Positions 1-8,549 are shown, counted from the stretch's first letter. The stretch is 64,000 nt of DNA from UBA695 sp042691655 (GCA_042691655.1 CP170506.1:5456001-5520000); one strand, 5' to 3'. Program-made: numbers and translations. Notes: generated from the letters alone by a model not told the origin.

Positions 1-488
1 TCCTCTATGCCAAGGAGCAATTCGTCGTTGCCGGGCTGCGGCATGAGATGGCTGGCAACCCGGCCGCGCTGGCCGAGGCGCTTAAAGGCGTTTACGCGGG
101 CACGTTCAGCGGCGCGCTCGTCGCCGGGATCATCGCCATCTACCTGAAGGCGGCCATCTTCGCGGCCTTGACGCTCTTTATCTCCACCTTTGCCAGCTCG
201 TACATCTTCACCGTGGTGATCTCGGTGGCCGTCTACCTGATCGGCCACCTGGTGCCAATGGCGCGGGACTACTGCCTGAGCGGCGGAGGCGGCTTCGTGG
301 CGAAGGCGACCGTGGCCGTGGTCGCGCTGCTCTTCCCAGATCTCCAGCTCTTTAACCTGACCGACGACATCGTGGCCGGGAACGCCATACCGCTGCCCAT
401 CTTCCTGCACACCTGCGGCCTCGGGTTCCTCTATATCGCGGTGTACACGTGCGCGGCTTACTTTACTTTCGCCAAAAAGGAACTGTGA
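1..488 (+). CDS. ABC-2 type transporter permease, C-terminal part (5' end outside window)
   Basis: The reading frame is open from base 3 to the TGA at 486-488, so the gene starts before the window. The visible part is very hydrophobic, with about four membrane segments, including one around GALVAGIIAIYLKAAIFAAL and a last one ending in YTCAAYFTFAKKEL. The charged loop between membrane helices and the short cytoplasmic KKEL tail fit the permease half of an ABC-2 exporter; the ATPase would be expected upstream and cannot be seen. The stop overlaps the GTG start of the next gene, so the two are probably translated together. Substrate unknown. Confidence 0.65.
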   Translation, partial: LYAKEQFVVAGLRHEMAGNPAALAEALKGVYAGTFSGALVAGIIAIYLKAAIFAALTLFISTFASSYIFTVVISVAVYLIGHLVPMARDYCLSGGGGFVAKATVAVVALLFPDLQLFNLTDDIVAGNAIPLPIFLHTCGLGFLYIAVYTCAAYFTFAKKEL

Positions 489-1252
489 AACGGATTGCCG
501 CCATATTGGTTCTGCTCCTTGCTTTCGGAGCCGCGAAGTTCCCGCTGGAGCAGCGGATTGGCGAAGCGCATCGCGCCGCGTACTTCCACGGGGCGAAGCT
601 GAATATCTCCCTGCGCGAGCAGATCGGGCAGGGGGCCTTCCTCGCGGCCTTGAGCGGGTTCCGAGGGGTCATCGCCGATATCCTGGCGCTCCAGGCCAAC
701 GACGCCTGGGAGAATACCCAGTGGAGCCGGGTCCACTTCCTCTACAAACAGATCACCACCCTGGAGCCGCGCGTCACGGTCTATTGGGAGATGGCGGCCT
801 ACTATATGGCCTATGACGCCGCTGCCGCCGCGCTTCAGGACGAAAAACAGCCCCGGCAACTGCTCCGCGTCAAGGCCTCCCGGGAGTACATGCAGCTGGG
901 CCGCGAGTTCCTGGAAGACGGCGTCAGCAACAACCCTGACCGATTCGTTCTCTACAACCGCCTGGGCCACGTGCTCATGACCAAGCTCCACGACCACTAC
1001 GGCGCCTACGAAGCCTACACCAAGGCGGCCGGGTTCCCCGATTGCATGGGGTATGAGAAACGCTTCGCCGCCTACGAGCTGGCGCAATGCCCCGGCTACG
1101 AGCGCCAGGCATACGATCTGCTCCTGGGACTCTACCGCGAGGGCCAGGTGGAGCGGACTTCCACGCTCCTCAAGCGACTGGGGGCCGTTGAAGAAAAACT
1201 CGACATCCCCCTTGAGCAAAGAGTTTACAAGCCCCCTACAAAAAACCCATAG
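485..1252 (+). CDS. exported or membrane-anchored helical repeat protein coupled to ABC permease
   Basis: I chose the GTG at 485, which overlaps the upstream stop (GTGA) and is preceded by AAGGA; an ATG at 449 lies inside the permease gene. The product (255 aa) opens with MKR and a hydrophobic run (IAAILVLLLAFGAA), a signal peptide or single anchor. The rest is alpha-helical with TPR-like spacing, for example an AYEAYTKAAGFP segment and a LLLGLYREGQVER segment. No catalytic motif is visible. Translational coupling suggests it works with the ABC exporter, perhaps as a periplasmic partner. The family is not recognised by name; function unknown. Confidence 0.65.
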   Translation: MKRIAAILVLLLAFGAAKFPLEQRIGEAHRAAYFHGAKLNISLREQIGQGAFLAALSGFRGVIADILALQANDAWENTQWSRVHFLYKQITTLEPRVTVYWEMAAYYMAYDAAAAALQDEKQPRQLLRVKASREYMQLGREFLEDGVSNNPDRFVLYNRLGHVLMTKLHDHYGAYEAYTKAAGFPDCMGYEKRFAAYELAQCPGYERQAYDLLLGLYREGQVERTSTLLKRLGAVEEKLDIPLEQRVYKPPTKNP

Positions 1253-1276
1253 TAGCCCCTCCCCCCTTCCGGTCCC

Positions 1277-1999
1277 ATGCGTTTTGCAATTTTCGGTGAT
1301 ATTCACTCCAATCTAGAAGCCCTGCAGGCCGTCTTGGCCGATGCACGGGACTGCGGCTGTACGCACCACGTCTGCCTGGGCGATATCGTGGGGTACAATG
1401 CCAACCCCCACGAGTGCGTGGAAATCATCCGCAGCCTGGGCTGCCCCGTGGTGATGGGCAACCACGACGAGCAGGCTTACCTCACCGACAACAAAGAGAA
1501 CTTCAACCCGCTGGCCGACACGGCCATCCGCTGGACCCGCGCCCATCTGCCCGAGGAGGATAAAGCGTGGCTCTCCAAGCTGCGGCTCGTGCGGCAGGTG
1601 AGGGACTTCACCATCGTCCACGCCACGCTGGATACCCCGCACCAGTGGGGCTACGTATTTAACCAGCTCGACGCCGCCGCGAGCTTTAACTACCAGTTCA
1701 CCAACCTCTGCTTCTTCGGTCACACCCATTCGCCGCGCGCCTACGTGCGGGACGAGTCCGTGCGCTCCGTGCCGCTCGACGTGCTCCAGATCGAGCCCGG
1801 GAAGAAGTACTTCATCAACGGTGGCAGCGTCGGGCAGCCGCGCGACGGGGATTGGCACGCCTCCTACTGCATCTTCCACGCCGATAAGAACCTGGTCGAG
1901 CTGCGCCGGGTGGAATACGACATCAACACCGCCCAGGACAAGGTGGTGGAAGCCGGGCTGCCACAGCGGCTCGCGGATCGGCTCGCCTTGGGGGCCTAA
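1277..1999 (+). CDS. metallophosphoesterase (YfcE/diadenosine-tetraphosphatase-like)
   Basis: A 240-aa calcineurin-like phosphoesterase. The metal-site motifs are in order: GDIHSN with D8 and H10, GDIVGY with D36, GNHDE with N62 and H63, H115 in FTIVHAT, and GHTH with H149 and H151. This is the full ligand set of a two-metal phosphodiesterase or phosphatase. Length is typical for the small bacterial class. The substrate cannot be deduced; known relatives act on nucleotides or phosphoproteins. It stands alone between the TPR-like gene and the GT9 gene on the same strand. Confidence 0.88.
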   Translation: MRFAIFGDIHSNLEALQAVLADARDCGCTHHVCLGDIVGYNANPHECVEIIRSLGCPVVMGNHDEQAYLTDNKENFNPLADTAIRWTRAHLPEEDKAWLSKLRLVRQVRDFTIVHATLDTPHQWGYVFNQLDAAASFNYQFTNLCFFGHTHSPRAYVRDESVRSVPLDVLQIEPGKKYFINGGSVGQPRDGDWHASYCIFHADKNLVELRRVEYDINTAQDKVVEAGLPQRLADRLALGA

Positions 2000-2018
2000 G
2001 CGGGCGTAAGATCACCCC

Positions 2019-2987
2019 GTGGCACCGGAATCCATTTTGGTCATCAAGCCGAGTTCGCTCGGAGACGTCGTGCACACGCTTCCGGCGGTGTCGCTCGTGC
2101 GGCGCGCCTGGCCCAAGGCGCGGCTGGCCTGGGTGGTTAACCCCGAGTGGTCGCCGCTTCTGGAAGGCAACCCCGATGTGGATGAAGTCGTAATTTTTCC
2201 CCGGCGCGAACTGGGCGGTTCGCCGCTCAAAACGCTCCGCTGGCTGCGGGAGCTGCGCGCCGGGCACCGCAGCGACTTGGTGCTCGATTTCCAGGGGCTC
2301 CTGCGCAGCGCCGTCATGGGCCGTTTTGCCCGGGGCGGACGGCTTGCCGGGCTTTCCGACGCCCGCGAGGGGGCCCGGTATTTTTACGACGACGTGGCCC
2401 AGGTTGGGCGCGAACACGCCGTGGAGCGTTACCTGAAACTCGCCGCAAAGGTGAGCGCCGGGCACACCGAACCGCTCGTCTGGAACCTGCCGCCGGGGAA
2501 GCGCCCCTCCGGGTTCGAGCTGGCCGAGGGGAGCTACGTGCTGCTTCACCCGTTCTCGCGCGGCAAGGGAAAATCGCTCACCGCCGAGCAGGCGGGGGAT
2601 TTCGCCGAGGCGCTTGCGTGCCCGGTCGTGCTGGCGGGGCGGGCCGACGCCACGCTGCCCGACCCGATGCCGGAAAACCTGGTCAACCTGCTTAATCACA
2701 CCAGCATCGCCGAGATGATCTGGCTGATCCGCCACGCCCGCTTCGTGGTGAGCGTGGACAGCGGCCCGATGCACATCGCCGCCGCGCTGACGCCCAACTT
2801 GCTCTCCATCCACACTTGGAGCGATCCGCGCCTAGTCGGGCCGTACCGCCCGGAAGCCTGGATTTTGAAAGATCGCACGCTTTTCCAAGCCCGCGAACTG
2901 CGCGAGGGCCCCGCGACCGGCAAGCCGCTGGCCGCGCCGGATATCAAAGCCGTCGCCGCCCACGTGGCAACGCTCATCGGAGGCTAA
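2019..2987 (+). CDS. glycosyltransferase family 9 (heptosyltransferase-like)
   Basis: A 322-aa protein starting at GTG 2019. The N-terminus (ILVIKPSSLGDVVHTLPAV) is the first strand and loop of the GT9 ADP-heptose:LPS heptosyltransferase fold. The C-terminal half has the sugar-nucleotide site signature VVSVDSGPMHIAAAL, followed by a typical short tail. Members transfer heptose from ADP-heptose to lipid A-core at the inner face of the inner membrane; the acceptor here is unknown. It suggests the cell makes LPS-type glycans. No gmh or hldE genes lie nearby. Confidence 0.85.
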   Translation: MAPESILVIKPSSLGDVVHTLPAVSLVRRAWPKARLAWVVNPEWSPLLEGNPDVDEVVIFPRRELGGSPLKTLRWLRELRAGHRSDLVLDFQGLLRSAVMGRFARGGRLAGLSDAREGARYFYDDVAQVGREHAVERYLKLAAKVSAGHTEPLVWNLPPGKRPSGFELAEGSYVLLHPFSRGKGKSLTAEQAGDFAEALACPVVLAGRADATLPDPMPENLVNLLNHTSIAEMIWLIRHARFVVSVDSGPMHIAAALTPNLLSIHTWSDPRLVGPYRPEAWILKDRTLFQARELREGPATGKPLAAPDIKAVAAHVATLIGG

Positions 2988-2991
2988 CCTT

Positions 2992-3903
2992 ATGGCGCTG
3001 CCACCCGATCCGATCCGTGCCGAGGAATTCTCCCGCCACAGTCCCGGGAGCGTGGTGCAATCCGGCACGGGCGAGGCGTGGAAGGACCTGCTCGTTGAAA
3101 TTTACACCCTGACCGACAGCGAGCAGAGCGTCATCGTTCCGGCCGTGGCCGAGCCCGCCATTTTCTGGAAGCTCTCGGGCCGGGCCGAGTTCGCGGAGCG
3201 GGACTTGGGCGGCGAGTGGTGGTCCTACCTGCTCAACGAAAACGAATTTTTCATCACCACCTCGCGCACGCCCTACGAACTGCGCTGGAAGGTGATCGGG
3301 GACGAGCCGTTCGTCTCGATGCGGGTTTTTATCGGGTTGCCGATTTTCGCCCGGGCTTACCACGAGGTGTTTGGCCGGGCCATGAAAAGCGCCGTGCTGC
3401 GGGAGGTTTCCGGCGGACGCGATCCCGTTTTGGAGGCCCTCCTGGAGCAGCTCCGCGGTGAATTGACCGCCCAGCGTCCGGCCAGCCCTCTTTTCGTCCA
3501 GGGGATCGCGCAAGCCGTCGCGGTGCATTTGATCCGCACCTATTCGCTGCCCGGCGACGAGGACGCGCCCCGCCGCCTGGGCCTGCCCGCGTTTACCCTG
3601 CGCAAGGTGACGGCGTGGGTGGAAGCGCATCTGGAGGAGGAAATTTCGCTCGATCGGATGGCGGGTGAGGCGGGCCTGAGTCCGTTCCATTTTTCGAGGA
3701 TCTTCAAGCAGACCACCGGCCTCTCGCCCTCGCAATACGTCATCCACGAGCGCATGGGCAAAGCCCGCCACCTGCTCCGCGAGACGGGCCGGAGCGTGAT
3801 TGAGATCGGCCTGGAGGTCGGCTACGCCAGCCCCGGACACTTCGCCAAAGTCTTCCGCCGCGAAACCGGGATGACGCCGGTGGAGTTTCGGCAAAACGGC
3901 TGA
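2992..3903 (+). CDS. AraC family transcriptional regulator
   Basis: A 303-aa protein starting four bases after the GT9 stop. The first ~190 residues form a cupin-like sensing region (ERDLGGEWWSYLL and following). The last ~100 residues are a classic double helix-turn-helix: FTLRKVTAWVEAHLEEEISLDRMA, GLSPFHFSRIFKQTTGLSPSQY, and the second motif VIEIGLEVGYASPGHFAKVFRR. The adjacent aldo/keto reductase is a plausible target, but the repeat-filled gap between them gives no direct support. The effector is unknown. Confidence 0.9.
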   Translation: MALPPDPIRAEEFSRHSPGSVVQSGTGEAWKDLLVEIYTLTDSEQSVIVPAVAEPAIFWKLSGRAEFAERDLGGEWWSYLLNENEFFITTSRTPYELRWKVIGDEPFVSMRVFIGLPIFARAYHEVFGRAMKSAVLREVSGGRDPVLEALLEQLRGELTAQRPASPLFVQGIAQAVAVHLIRTYSLPGDEDAPRRLGLPAFTLRKVTAWVEAHLEEEISLDRMAGEAGLSPFHFSRIFKQTTGLSPSQYVIHERMGKARHLLRETGRSVIEIGLEVGYASPGHFAKVFRRETGMTPVEFRQNG

Positions 3904-3922
3904 GACCTACGAAAATTTATCA

Positions 3923-4057
3923 GGGACTCAGGAAAAAGGCAGAGGGCTCACGCAAAGGCGCAAAGGCGCAAAGATAGGAAACTCTTGTCTTTGTCTTTTT
4001 TGCGCCTTTGCGGCTTTGCGTGAGAATAGAATTTCCCCTTTTTCATCCCGCGTGGAT
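3923..4057 (+). repeat. dispersed palindromic repeat, family A copy 1
   Basis: An intergenic hairpin-forming repeat. A GGCAGAGGGCTCACGCAAAG arm is followed by GCGCAAAG units, a short loop, and the complementary TTTGCGCCTTTGCG...GTGAG arm, then AATAGAATTTCCCC and TTTTTCATCCCGCGTGGA. The same layout recurs near 7.5 kb (opposite strand) and 59.1 kb. Compared with those, this copy lacks the small terminal hairpin GCCCCGTAGACGGGGC, so it is a shorter variant. It fills most of the gap before the aldo/keto reductase. Confidence 0.85.
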
Positions 4058-4144
4058 TTCCGCAAGAACGGGCCAGGAAGCGCAAGACCGCGCGAGAAAA
4101 TTGGGCGCGCGGGTTCTATGGTTGCCGAAATGAAAGAGAAACCA

Positions 4145-5140
4145 ATGTTAGCAAAACGTAAATTAGGCAGCCAGGGGCTCGAAGTCGGCGAAATCGGGCT
4201 CGGGTGCATGGGCATGAGCAACGCCTACGGCCCGGCTGACGAGGCCGAGTCGGTCGCCACCATTCACCGGGCCATTGAGCTGGGCTGCACGTATTTAGAC
4301 ACCGCCGAGTACTACGGCCCCTTCACCAACGAGGAAATCCTGGGCCGGGCTCTGAAAGGGCGGCGAGGGGAGGTCGTCATTGGGACGAAATTTGGGTTCG
4401 ATATCGAATCCGGGCCCGAGTTTGGCAAGGCCACCGGGCTCAACAGCCGCCCGGAGCACATCCGCGAGGTCGTCGACCAGTCGCTGCGCCGGTTGCAGAC
4501 GGACTATATCGACCTGCTTTACCAACACCGCGTCGATCCCGCCGTGCCGATCGAGGAGGTCGCCGGGACGGTTGGCGAACTCGTCGCCGCCGGGAAAGTG
4601 CGCTACTTTGGGCTCTCCGAAGCGGGGGTCGAGGTGATCCGCCGGGCCCATAAGACCCACCCCGTGAGCGTCTTGCAGAGCGAGTATTCCCTCTGGGAGC
4701 GCAACCTGGAGGCGGAAATTCTGCCCGTGTTGCGTGAGCTGGGCATCGGGCTCGTGCCCTACAGCCCGCTCGGGCGCGGCTTCCTTACCGGCACCGCCAA
4801 GCGGGCCGAGGAATACAGCCTGGACGACGCCCGCAGCTTCATCAATCCCCGCATCCAGGGGGAGAACTTCGAGGTCAACCAGAAGGCGGCGGAGGGGGTC
4901 AAGGAAGTGGCCCGCGCGAAGGGAGCCCTTCCTGCGCAAGTTGCGCTGGCATGGATTTTGCAGAAAGGGCCGGATATCGTCCCGATCCCCGGCACCAAGC
5001 GCCGCACCTATCTTGAGCAGAACCTCAGCGCGGCGCAAATCCGGCTCACCCCGGAGGAAATCGCCACCCTGGAGACGGCCTTCGCCCACGTGGCCGGGGC
5101 CCGCTATTCCGCGCAGCATGCGGCGTTTGTGAACCGGTAG
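4145..5140 (+). CDS. aldo/keto reductase
   Basis: A 331-aa NADPH-dependent oxidoreductase of the (beta/alpha)8 AKR family, AKR13/YhdN-like. The catalytic tetrad is complete: D52, Y57 (LDTAEYYG), K82 (VIGTKFG) and H128 (LLYQHRVD). The SPLGRGFLTG and IPIPGTKR-type cofactor segments are also present (VPIPGTKRRTYLEQN). I chose ATG 4145 with the purine-rich AAAGAGAAA upstream; ATG 4130 is possible. The frame stays open to 4016, but that extension is encoded by the family A repeat and is not part of the family fold. The substrate is an aldehyde or ketone, unspecified. Confidence 0.9.
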   Translation: MLAKRKLGSQGLEVGEIGLGCMGMSNAYGPADEAESVATIHRAIELGCTYLDTAEYYGPFTNEEILGRALKGRRGEVVIGTKFGFDIESGPEFGKATGLNSRPEHIREVVDQSLRRLQTDYIDLLYQHRVDPAVPIEEVAGTVGELVAAGKVRYFGLSEAGVEVIRRAHKTHPVSVLQSEYSLWERNLEAEILPVLRELGIGLVPYSPLGRGFLTGTAKRAEEYSLDDARSFINPRIQGENFEVNQKAAEGVKEVARAKGALPAQVALAWILQKGPDIVPIPGTKRRTYLEQNLSAAQIRLTPEEIATLETAFAHVAGARYSAQHAAFVNR

Positions 5141-5149
5141 GAGGGGGGG

Positions 5150-5262
5150 ATTACCACAGAGGTCACAGAGGTCACAGAGGGCACGGAGATAAGGAAGGGG
5201 TGAATTCTAGATTCTCTCTTTACCTCTGTGTCCTCCGTGCTCTCCGTGTCCTCTGTGTAAAA
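5150..5262. repeat. dispersed palindromic repeat, family B copy 1
   Basis: The left arm is built from tandem GAGGTCACA units ending in GGGCACGGAG. The right arm, CTCTGTGTCCTCCGTGCTCTCCGTGTCCTCTGTG, is its imperfect reverse complement, so the whole can fold into one hairpin. It lies between the convergent aldo/keto reductase and amidase genes and could also help end transcription. A one-armed relative is found near 36.4 kb. Confidence 0.8.
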
Positions 5263-5265
5263 ATC

Positions 5266-6534
5266 CTACTTTCCCTTCTCCGCGAAATAATCCCCGACGC
5301 CTTCGGCCACGGCGTCGGCGTATTCGCGGTAGAGGCTCTTGCGGGGTTCGCCCGCGACGATCCGCGTGCCTTTGTAGTCGCCCAGCTGCACGCGGTCGAA
5401 GACGGGCTGGCTGTTCATGACGTAGGGCTCGCAGTAGAGCACCGGGCTTTGGTAGAGGCGGTTGGCCAGCAGGTTGCGCGCCCAGACGTAGGGGCTCCCC
5501 GCCGGGACCGCGTTGCCGCCGTGGTATTCGAAGGGCGGCAGGCCGGTGGCGCGGGCCAGCGAATCGGCCACTTTGGCGGAAAGGGGCAGGTCCACCGAGG
5601 CACAGCGTTGGAGGAGCCGCAGGAGCATCTCGTGGCGCACATCGGCCAAGGCCAGCTCCTCGGCGCTGTAGTTGCCGTTGACGAGCAGGTGCATGTGGTT
5701 GTGGTCGGTGAGCTGGGGGGTGGCCGGGTCGCCCCAAGCCTCGGCGTTGAAGTGGAGGCAGATCGTCAGGTCGGGCCGGATGCGCTGGTTGACCTTCCAC
5801 GCCCGGGCGCGGATTTCGCTCACGCGGTAAAAAAGCAGCTCGCTTTGCCATTGGAGCGACGCGGTTTTGTCTGGGTCGTTCGGGCCCTCGTAGCCGAAGC
5901 GGGGATCGGGGATCCCGGCGTGGGCCAGCAGCGTGCGGGCCTCGGTGCGCAGCGTGCGCGGGCGGTCGCTGGTGACGGGGGCGGCGGAGGCGCGGACCAG
6001 GACGACCTTTGCCCCCATCGCGGTGAGGCGCCGGGCGAGGTGCCTGGCCGTCAGGAGCGCCATGTCGCCCTCTGTTACCGGGATGCCGTCGCCGATTTTA
6101 AACCAGCGCTCCTCCATCTTCGCCCATTTTCCGCCGAGGTGGCCGGGGTCGATGGCGATGGTGTACCCGGCGAGCGGGTGGCCGGGGAGGGTTTTTTTCG
6201 TTCCCGGGGCGCTCCATGCGCGCGGGATGGCTCTTGCGGCCTCGGGCGAGGGGGCGAACTCCAGGCGAAAGTCGGTCTCCGCGCTCTCCGGCGGGTGGAT
6301 GCGGGCGCTGGTCTTGCCGACGTCGATCGTGGTTTTCCACGCGCCGCCGGGGGCGTAGACGGTATCCAGGAGATCGAGGAACTCGGCGCGGGTGATGGTT
6401 TTCTGGTAGGGGGCGAGGTCGTTCCAGTCGGGCTCGCCGCTCAAAACGCTGGTCGCTTGCGCCCCCTCAAGCTGCGGGAGCAGGCCGATTGAAAAGAGGA
6501 AGACGGCGCGGAGAATCGCAAGGAAATGGCGCAT
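5266..6534 (-). CDS. N-acetylmuramoyl-L-alanine amidase (Amidase_3 type), exported
   Basis: A 422-aa protein with an N-terminal signal peptide (FLAILRAVFLFSIGLLPQLEG). The zinc-amidase core begins near residue 125 with IAIDPGHLGG (H132), continues with E155 in VTEGDMAL, and has the third ligand in TICLHFNAEAWG (H261). A late acidic residue in VLYCEPYVMN may be the catalytic Glu. This fits cleavage of the amide bond between MurNAc and the stem peptide in the periplasm. The family core is longer than in AmiA/B/C, with an extra insert around residues 205-245. It is transcribed away from ymdB. Confidence 0.82.
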   Translation of the reverse strand: MRHFLAILRAVFLFSIGLLPQLEGAQATSVLSGEPDWNDLAPYQKTITRAEFLDLLDTVYAPGGAWKTTIDVGKTSARIHPPESAETDFRLEFAPSPEAARAIPRAWSAPGTKKTLPGHPLAGYTIAIDPGHLGGKWAKMEERWFKIGDGIPVTEGDMALLTARHLARRLTAMGAKVVLVRASAAPVTSDRPRTLRTEARTLLAHAGIPDPRFGYEGPNDPDKTASLQWQSELLFYRVSEIRARAWKVNQRIRPDLTICLHFNAEAWGDPATPQLTDHNHMHLLVNGNYSAEELALADVRHEMLLRLLQRCASVDLPLSAKVADSLARATGLPPFEYHGGNAVPAGSPYVWARNLLANRLYQSPVLYCEPYVMNSQPVFDRVQLGDYKGTRIVAGEPRKSLYREYADAVAEGVGDYFAEKGK

Positions 6535-6587
6535 CGGAAGAATAGAGTTTGTGGAGAAGCCGGTTTTTCCAGTAATGAACAGACTGT

Positions 6588-7385
6588 ATGTTACGTATTT
6601 TGTTCCTGGGTGACGTGGTGGGCGAACCGGGCCGCAGTGCGGTCATCGGGCTTCTGCCGGAGCTGAAACAGGAGTATGGCCTCGATTTTGCCATCGTCAA
6701 CGGCGAGAACGCCGCCGGAGGCCGAGGGATCACCCCTAAGATTACCATCGACCTGCTGCGCGCGGGCGCGGCCGTGGTGACGACTGGTGACCATATTTGG
6801 GACCAGAAGGAGATCCTCAACTATATCGACACCGAGCCGCGCCTGTTGCGCCCGCTCAATTACCCACCGGCCACCCCCGGCCAGGGGAGCGTGGTGCTGG
6901 AGACGGCCAAGGGCAAGGTGGGTGTCATCCAGATTCAGGGGCGCACCTTTATGCAGCCGCCGCTGGAGAACCCCTTCCGCGCTCTGGAGGCCGAGGTGGC
7001 CCGGATGCGCGAGGAGACGGCCGTGATTTTCGTGGATATCCACGCCGAGACGACCAGCGAGAAGGTGGCCACGGGGCGCTTCCTGGATGGCCGGGTTTCC
7101 GCCGTGGTGGGTACCCACACGCACGTTCAGACGGCCGATGAGCAGATTTTCCCCGGCGGCACGGCCTTCCTGTGCGACGCCGGGATGTGCGGCCCGGTGG
7201 AGTCGATCCTCGGGCGGCAGATCGAGCCGATTGTGAACCGATTTTTTACCAGCCTCCCGGCGACCTTCCCGGTCGCCAAGGGCCCGGTGGCTCTCCACGG
7301 AGCCATCGTGGACGTGGACGAAACCACCGGCAAGGCGCTCAAAATCGAGCGGTTTGTGAGGCGGGTTGGTGCGGAAGGCTTGTAG
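6588..7385 (+). CDS. ymdB: YmdB-type metallophosphodiesterase (TIGR00282 family)
   Basis: A 265-aa protein colinear with Bacillus YmdB, a di-iron or di-manganese 2',3'-cyclic nucleotide phosphodiesterase. Motifs: ILFLGDVVGEPGR (D9), VNGENAAGG (E40, N41), TTGDHIWDQKE (D68, H69), IFVDIHAETTSEK, and VVGTHTHVQTAD. The usual GNH triplet is GDH here, replacing a bridging Asn by Asp (see findings). Everything else is standard, including the LQGRTF-like segment IQGRTFMQPP. Single gene, divergent from the amidase. Confidence 0.9.
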   Translation: MLRILFLGDVVGEPGRSAVIGLLPELKQEYGLDFAIVNGENAAGGRGITPKITIDLLRAGAAVVTTGDHIWDQKEILNYIDTEPRLLRPLNYPPATPGQGSVVLETAKGKVGVIQIQGRTFMQPPLENPFRALEAEVARMREETAVIFVDIHAETTSEKVATGRFLDGRVSAVVGTHTHVQTADEQIFPGGTAFLCDAGMCGPVESILGRQIEPIVNRFFTSLPATFPVAKGPVALHGAIVDVDETTGKALKIERFVRRVGAEGL

Positions 7386-7420
7386 TACGATTTAAATTGC
7401 GCCTAGCGATCCGTGAGCTT

Positions 7421-7690
7421 TTAGAGAGGACAGGCTCGGCAATTTTTAGACAGATCCCCATGCCCCGTAGACGGGGCTCCACGCGGCATGAAAAAGGGGG
7501 GATTCTATTCTCACGCAAAGACGCAAAGGCGCAAAGAGTCCTGCCTTTCTTTGCGCCTTTGCGTGAGCCCTCTGCCTTTTTTCTGGGACACCTAGGATGA
7601 ACAGGATTACGCCCAGAGCCTGTGAGAGCTGGATGGTACCCGGGAAATCCAATCTGAAAAAAATCCTGTCAATCCTGTCTAAAGACCCTA
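7421..7690. repeat. dispersed repeat family C copy 1, split by a family A insertion
   Basis: The left part TTAGAGAGGACAGGCTCGGC (7421-7440) and the right part AACAGGATTACGCC...AGAGCCTGTGAGAG, ending in tandem AATCCTGTC units near 7680, match the uninterrupted copy at 58857-58990. Between them sits a whole family A element (7448-7596). The rest of the 311-base gap between ymdB and the nitroreductase gene holds nothing else I can recognise. Confidence 0.85.
7448..7596 (-). repeat. dispersed palindromic repeat, family A copy 2 (inside family C)
   Basis: About 145 bases that match, in reverse orientation, the copy at 59069-59215 almost base for base. Parts: a perfect 7-bp hairpin GCCCCGTAGACGGGGC (7462-7477); then CATGAAAAAGGGGG; then the large CTCACGCAAAG / CTTTGCG...TGAG hairpin; then CCCTCTGCCTTTTTTC. 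It lies in the loop between the two arms of a family C palindrome. Confidence 0.9.
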
Positions 7691-7697
7691 ACCGGGA

Positions 7698-8549
7698 TCA
7701 CTGGACCCAATTTACCTGCGGCGGCGTATGCTGTACCGTCCGCGGGAAAGTGATTTTCGGCAATCCGAAAGCCATGCAATAGGAGATCACATGGTCCTCG
7801 GGGATGCCCAGCCATTCCCGCGCTTCCGGTACGAGCTCGTTAATGGCCCAGTAGGCCAGCCCGTCCCAAATGGTGCCGATGCCGCGCGTGTGGGCCAGGA
7901 GCTCAAAGTAGCTCAGCGCGATGACCCCATCGACTACCGGTGTTGCGACGTTCCGGGGAGCTGAGGTGACCACGAAATGCGGAGCGCCCCGGAAGAGGAT
8001 ATCCACCTTTTCTTCCTTCCACGCCCGCGGGAAACTGGCGAACCATTCGCGTCCGGGCGGAATCGCTCCTCTGGCGGTGGCTTTTTCAATGCCGTCGAGG
8101 AGTTTGTCGCGGAACACGTCGAGCTTGGAGCGGTCGTCAATCACCGTCCAGAGAACGGCCCTGCTGTTGTGGCCCGTGGGGGCGGCGTTGGCGATATCCA
8201 GCAGTTCTTGAATTTGTTCCAAGGGGATGTTTTCCCGCTTGTAGGATCTGTTGGAGCGCCGGCCGCGCATGAGAATCTCCATGCTCTGCGGAGAGGGGAG
8301 ATTGCCGGTTAGCGGAAGGCTCTCCTGCGGGTCGCGACCGAGGATGGAGATGGCTCCGTGCGGACAAACGGCCATGCAGTGCTGGCATTGGTAGCATTGG
8401 CCGGACTTTTCCGGGATCAACTGCACCGGCCCCGAGTTGGCGGGCAGGGTCAATATCCCCGCAATGCAATCCGCCACGCAGCGACCGCAGCGGTTGCAGA
8501 GTTCGGGATCGGCGGAAAAAGCAAGATCGGGTAGAGATAGGGTTTCCAT
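7698..8549 (-). CDS. nitroreductase family protein with N-terminal 2x[4Fe-4S] ferredoxin domain
   Basis: A 283-aa fusion. Residues 14-65 are a bacterial ferredoxin with two CxxCxxCxxxC clusters (C18, C21, C24, C28 and C52, C55, C58, C62, the last followed by Pro). From about residue 90 a nitroreductase domain follows, with the FMN-phosphate motif RGRRSNRSYKR, the NAAPTGHNSR segment and GLAYWAINEL. Electrons can pass from ferredoxin clusters to FMN without a separate donor. I placed the start at METLSL because the longer frame runs into the upstream gene. It lies 41 bases after the old yellow enzyme gene and probably shares its TetR control. Confidence 0.88.
   Translation of the reverse strand: METLSLPDLAFSADPELCNRCGRCVADCIAGILTLPANSGPVQLIPEKSGQCYQCQHCMAVCPHGAISILGRDPQESLPLTGNLPSPQSMEILMRGRRSNRSYKRENIPLEQIQELLDIANAAPTGHNSRAVLWTVIDDRSKLDVFRDKLLDGIEKATARGAIPPGREWFASFPRAWKEEKVDILFRGAPHFVVTSAPRNVATPVVDGVIALSYFELLAHTRGIGTIWDGLAYWAINELVPEAREWLGIPEDHVISYCMAFGLPKITFPRTVQHTPPQVNWVQ

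Noticed and set aside
3923..4057. Possible CRISPR-like array (tandem GGCGCAAA units)
   Set aside because: The units are adjacent, without unique spacers, and the opposite arm is complementary; it is a hairpin repeat, not an array.
4016..4144. N-terminal extension of the aldo/keto reductase
   Set aside because: These codons are partly made of the family A repeat and precede the normal start of the fold; ATG 4145 is better placed.
5200..6492. A 430-residue plus-strand frame over the amidase
   Set aside because: The minus-strand amidase has a signal peptide and all zinc ligands; the opposite frame begins in a repeat and shows no motif.
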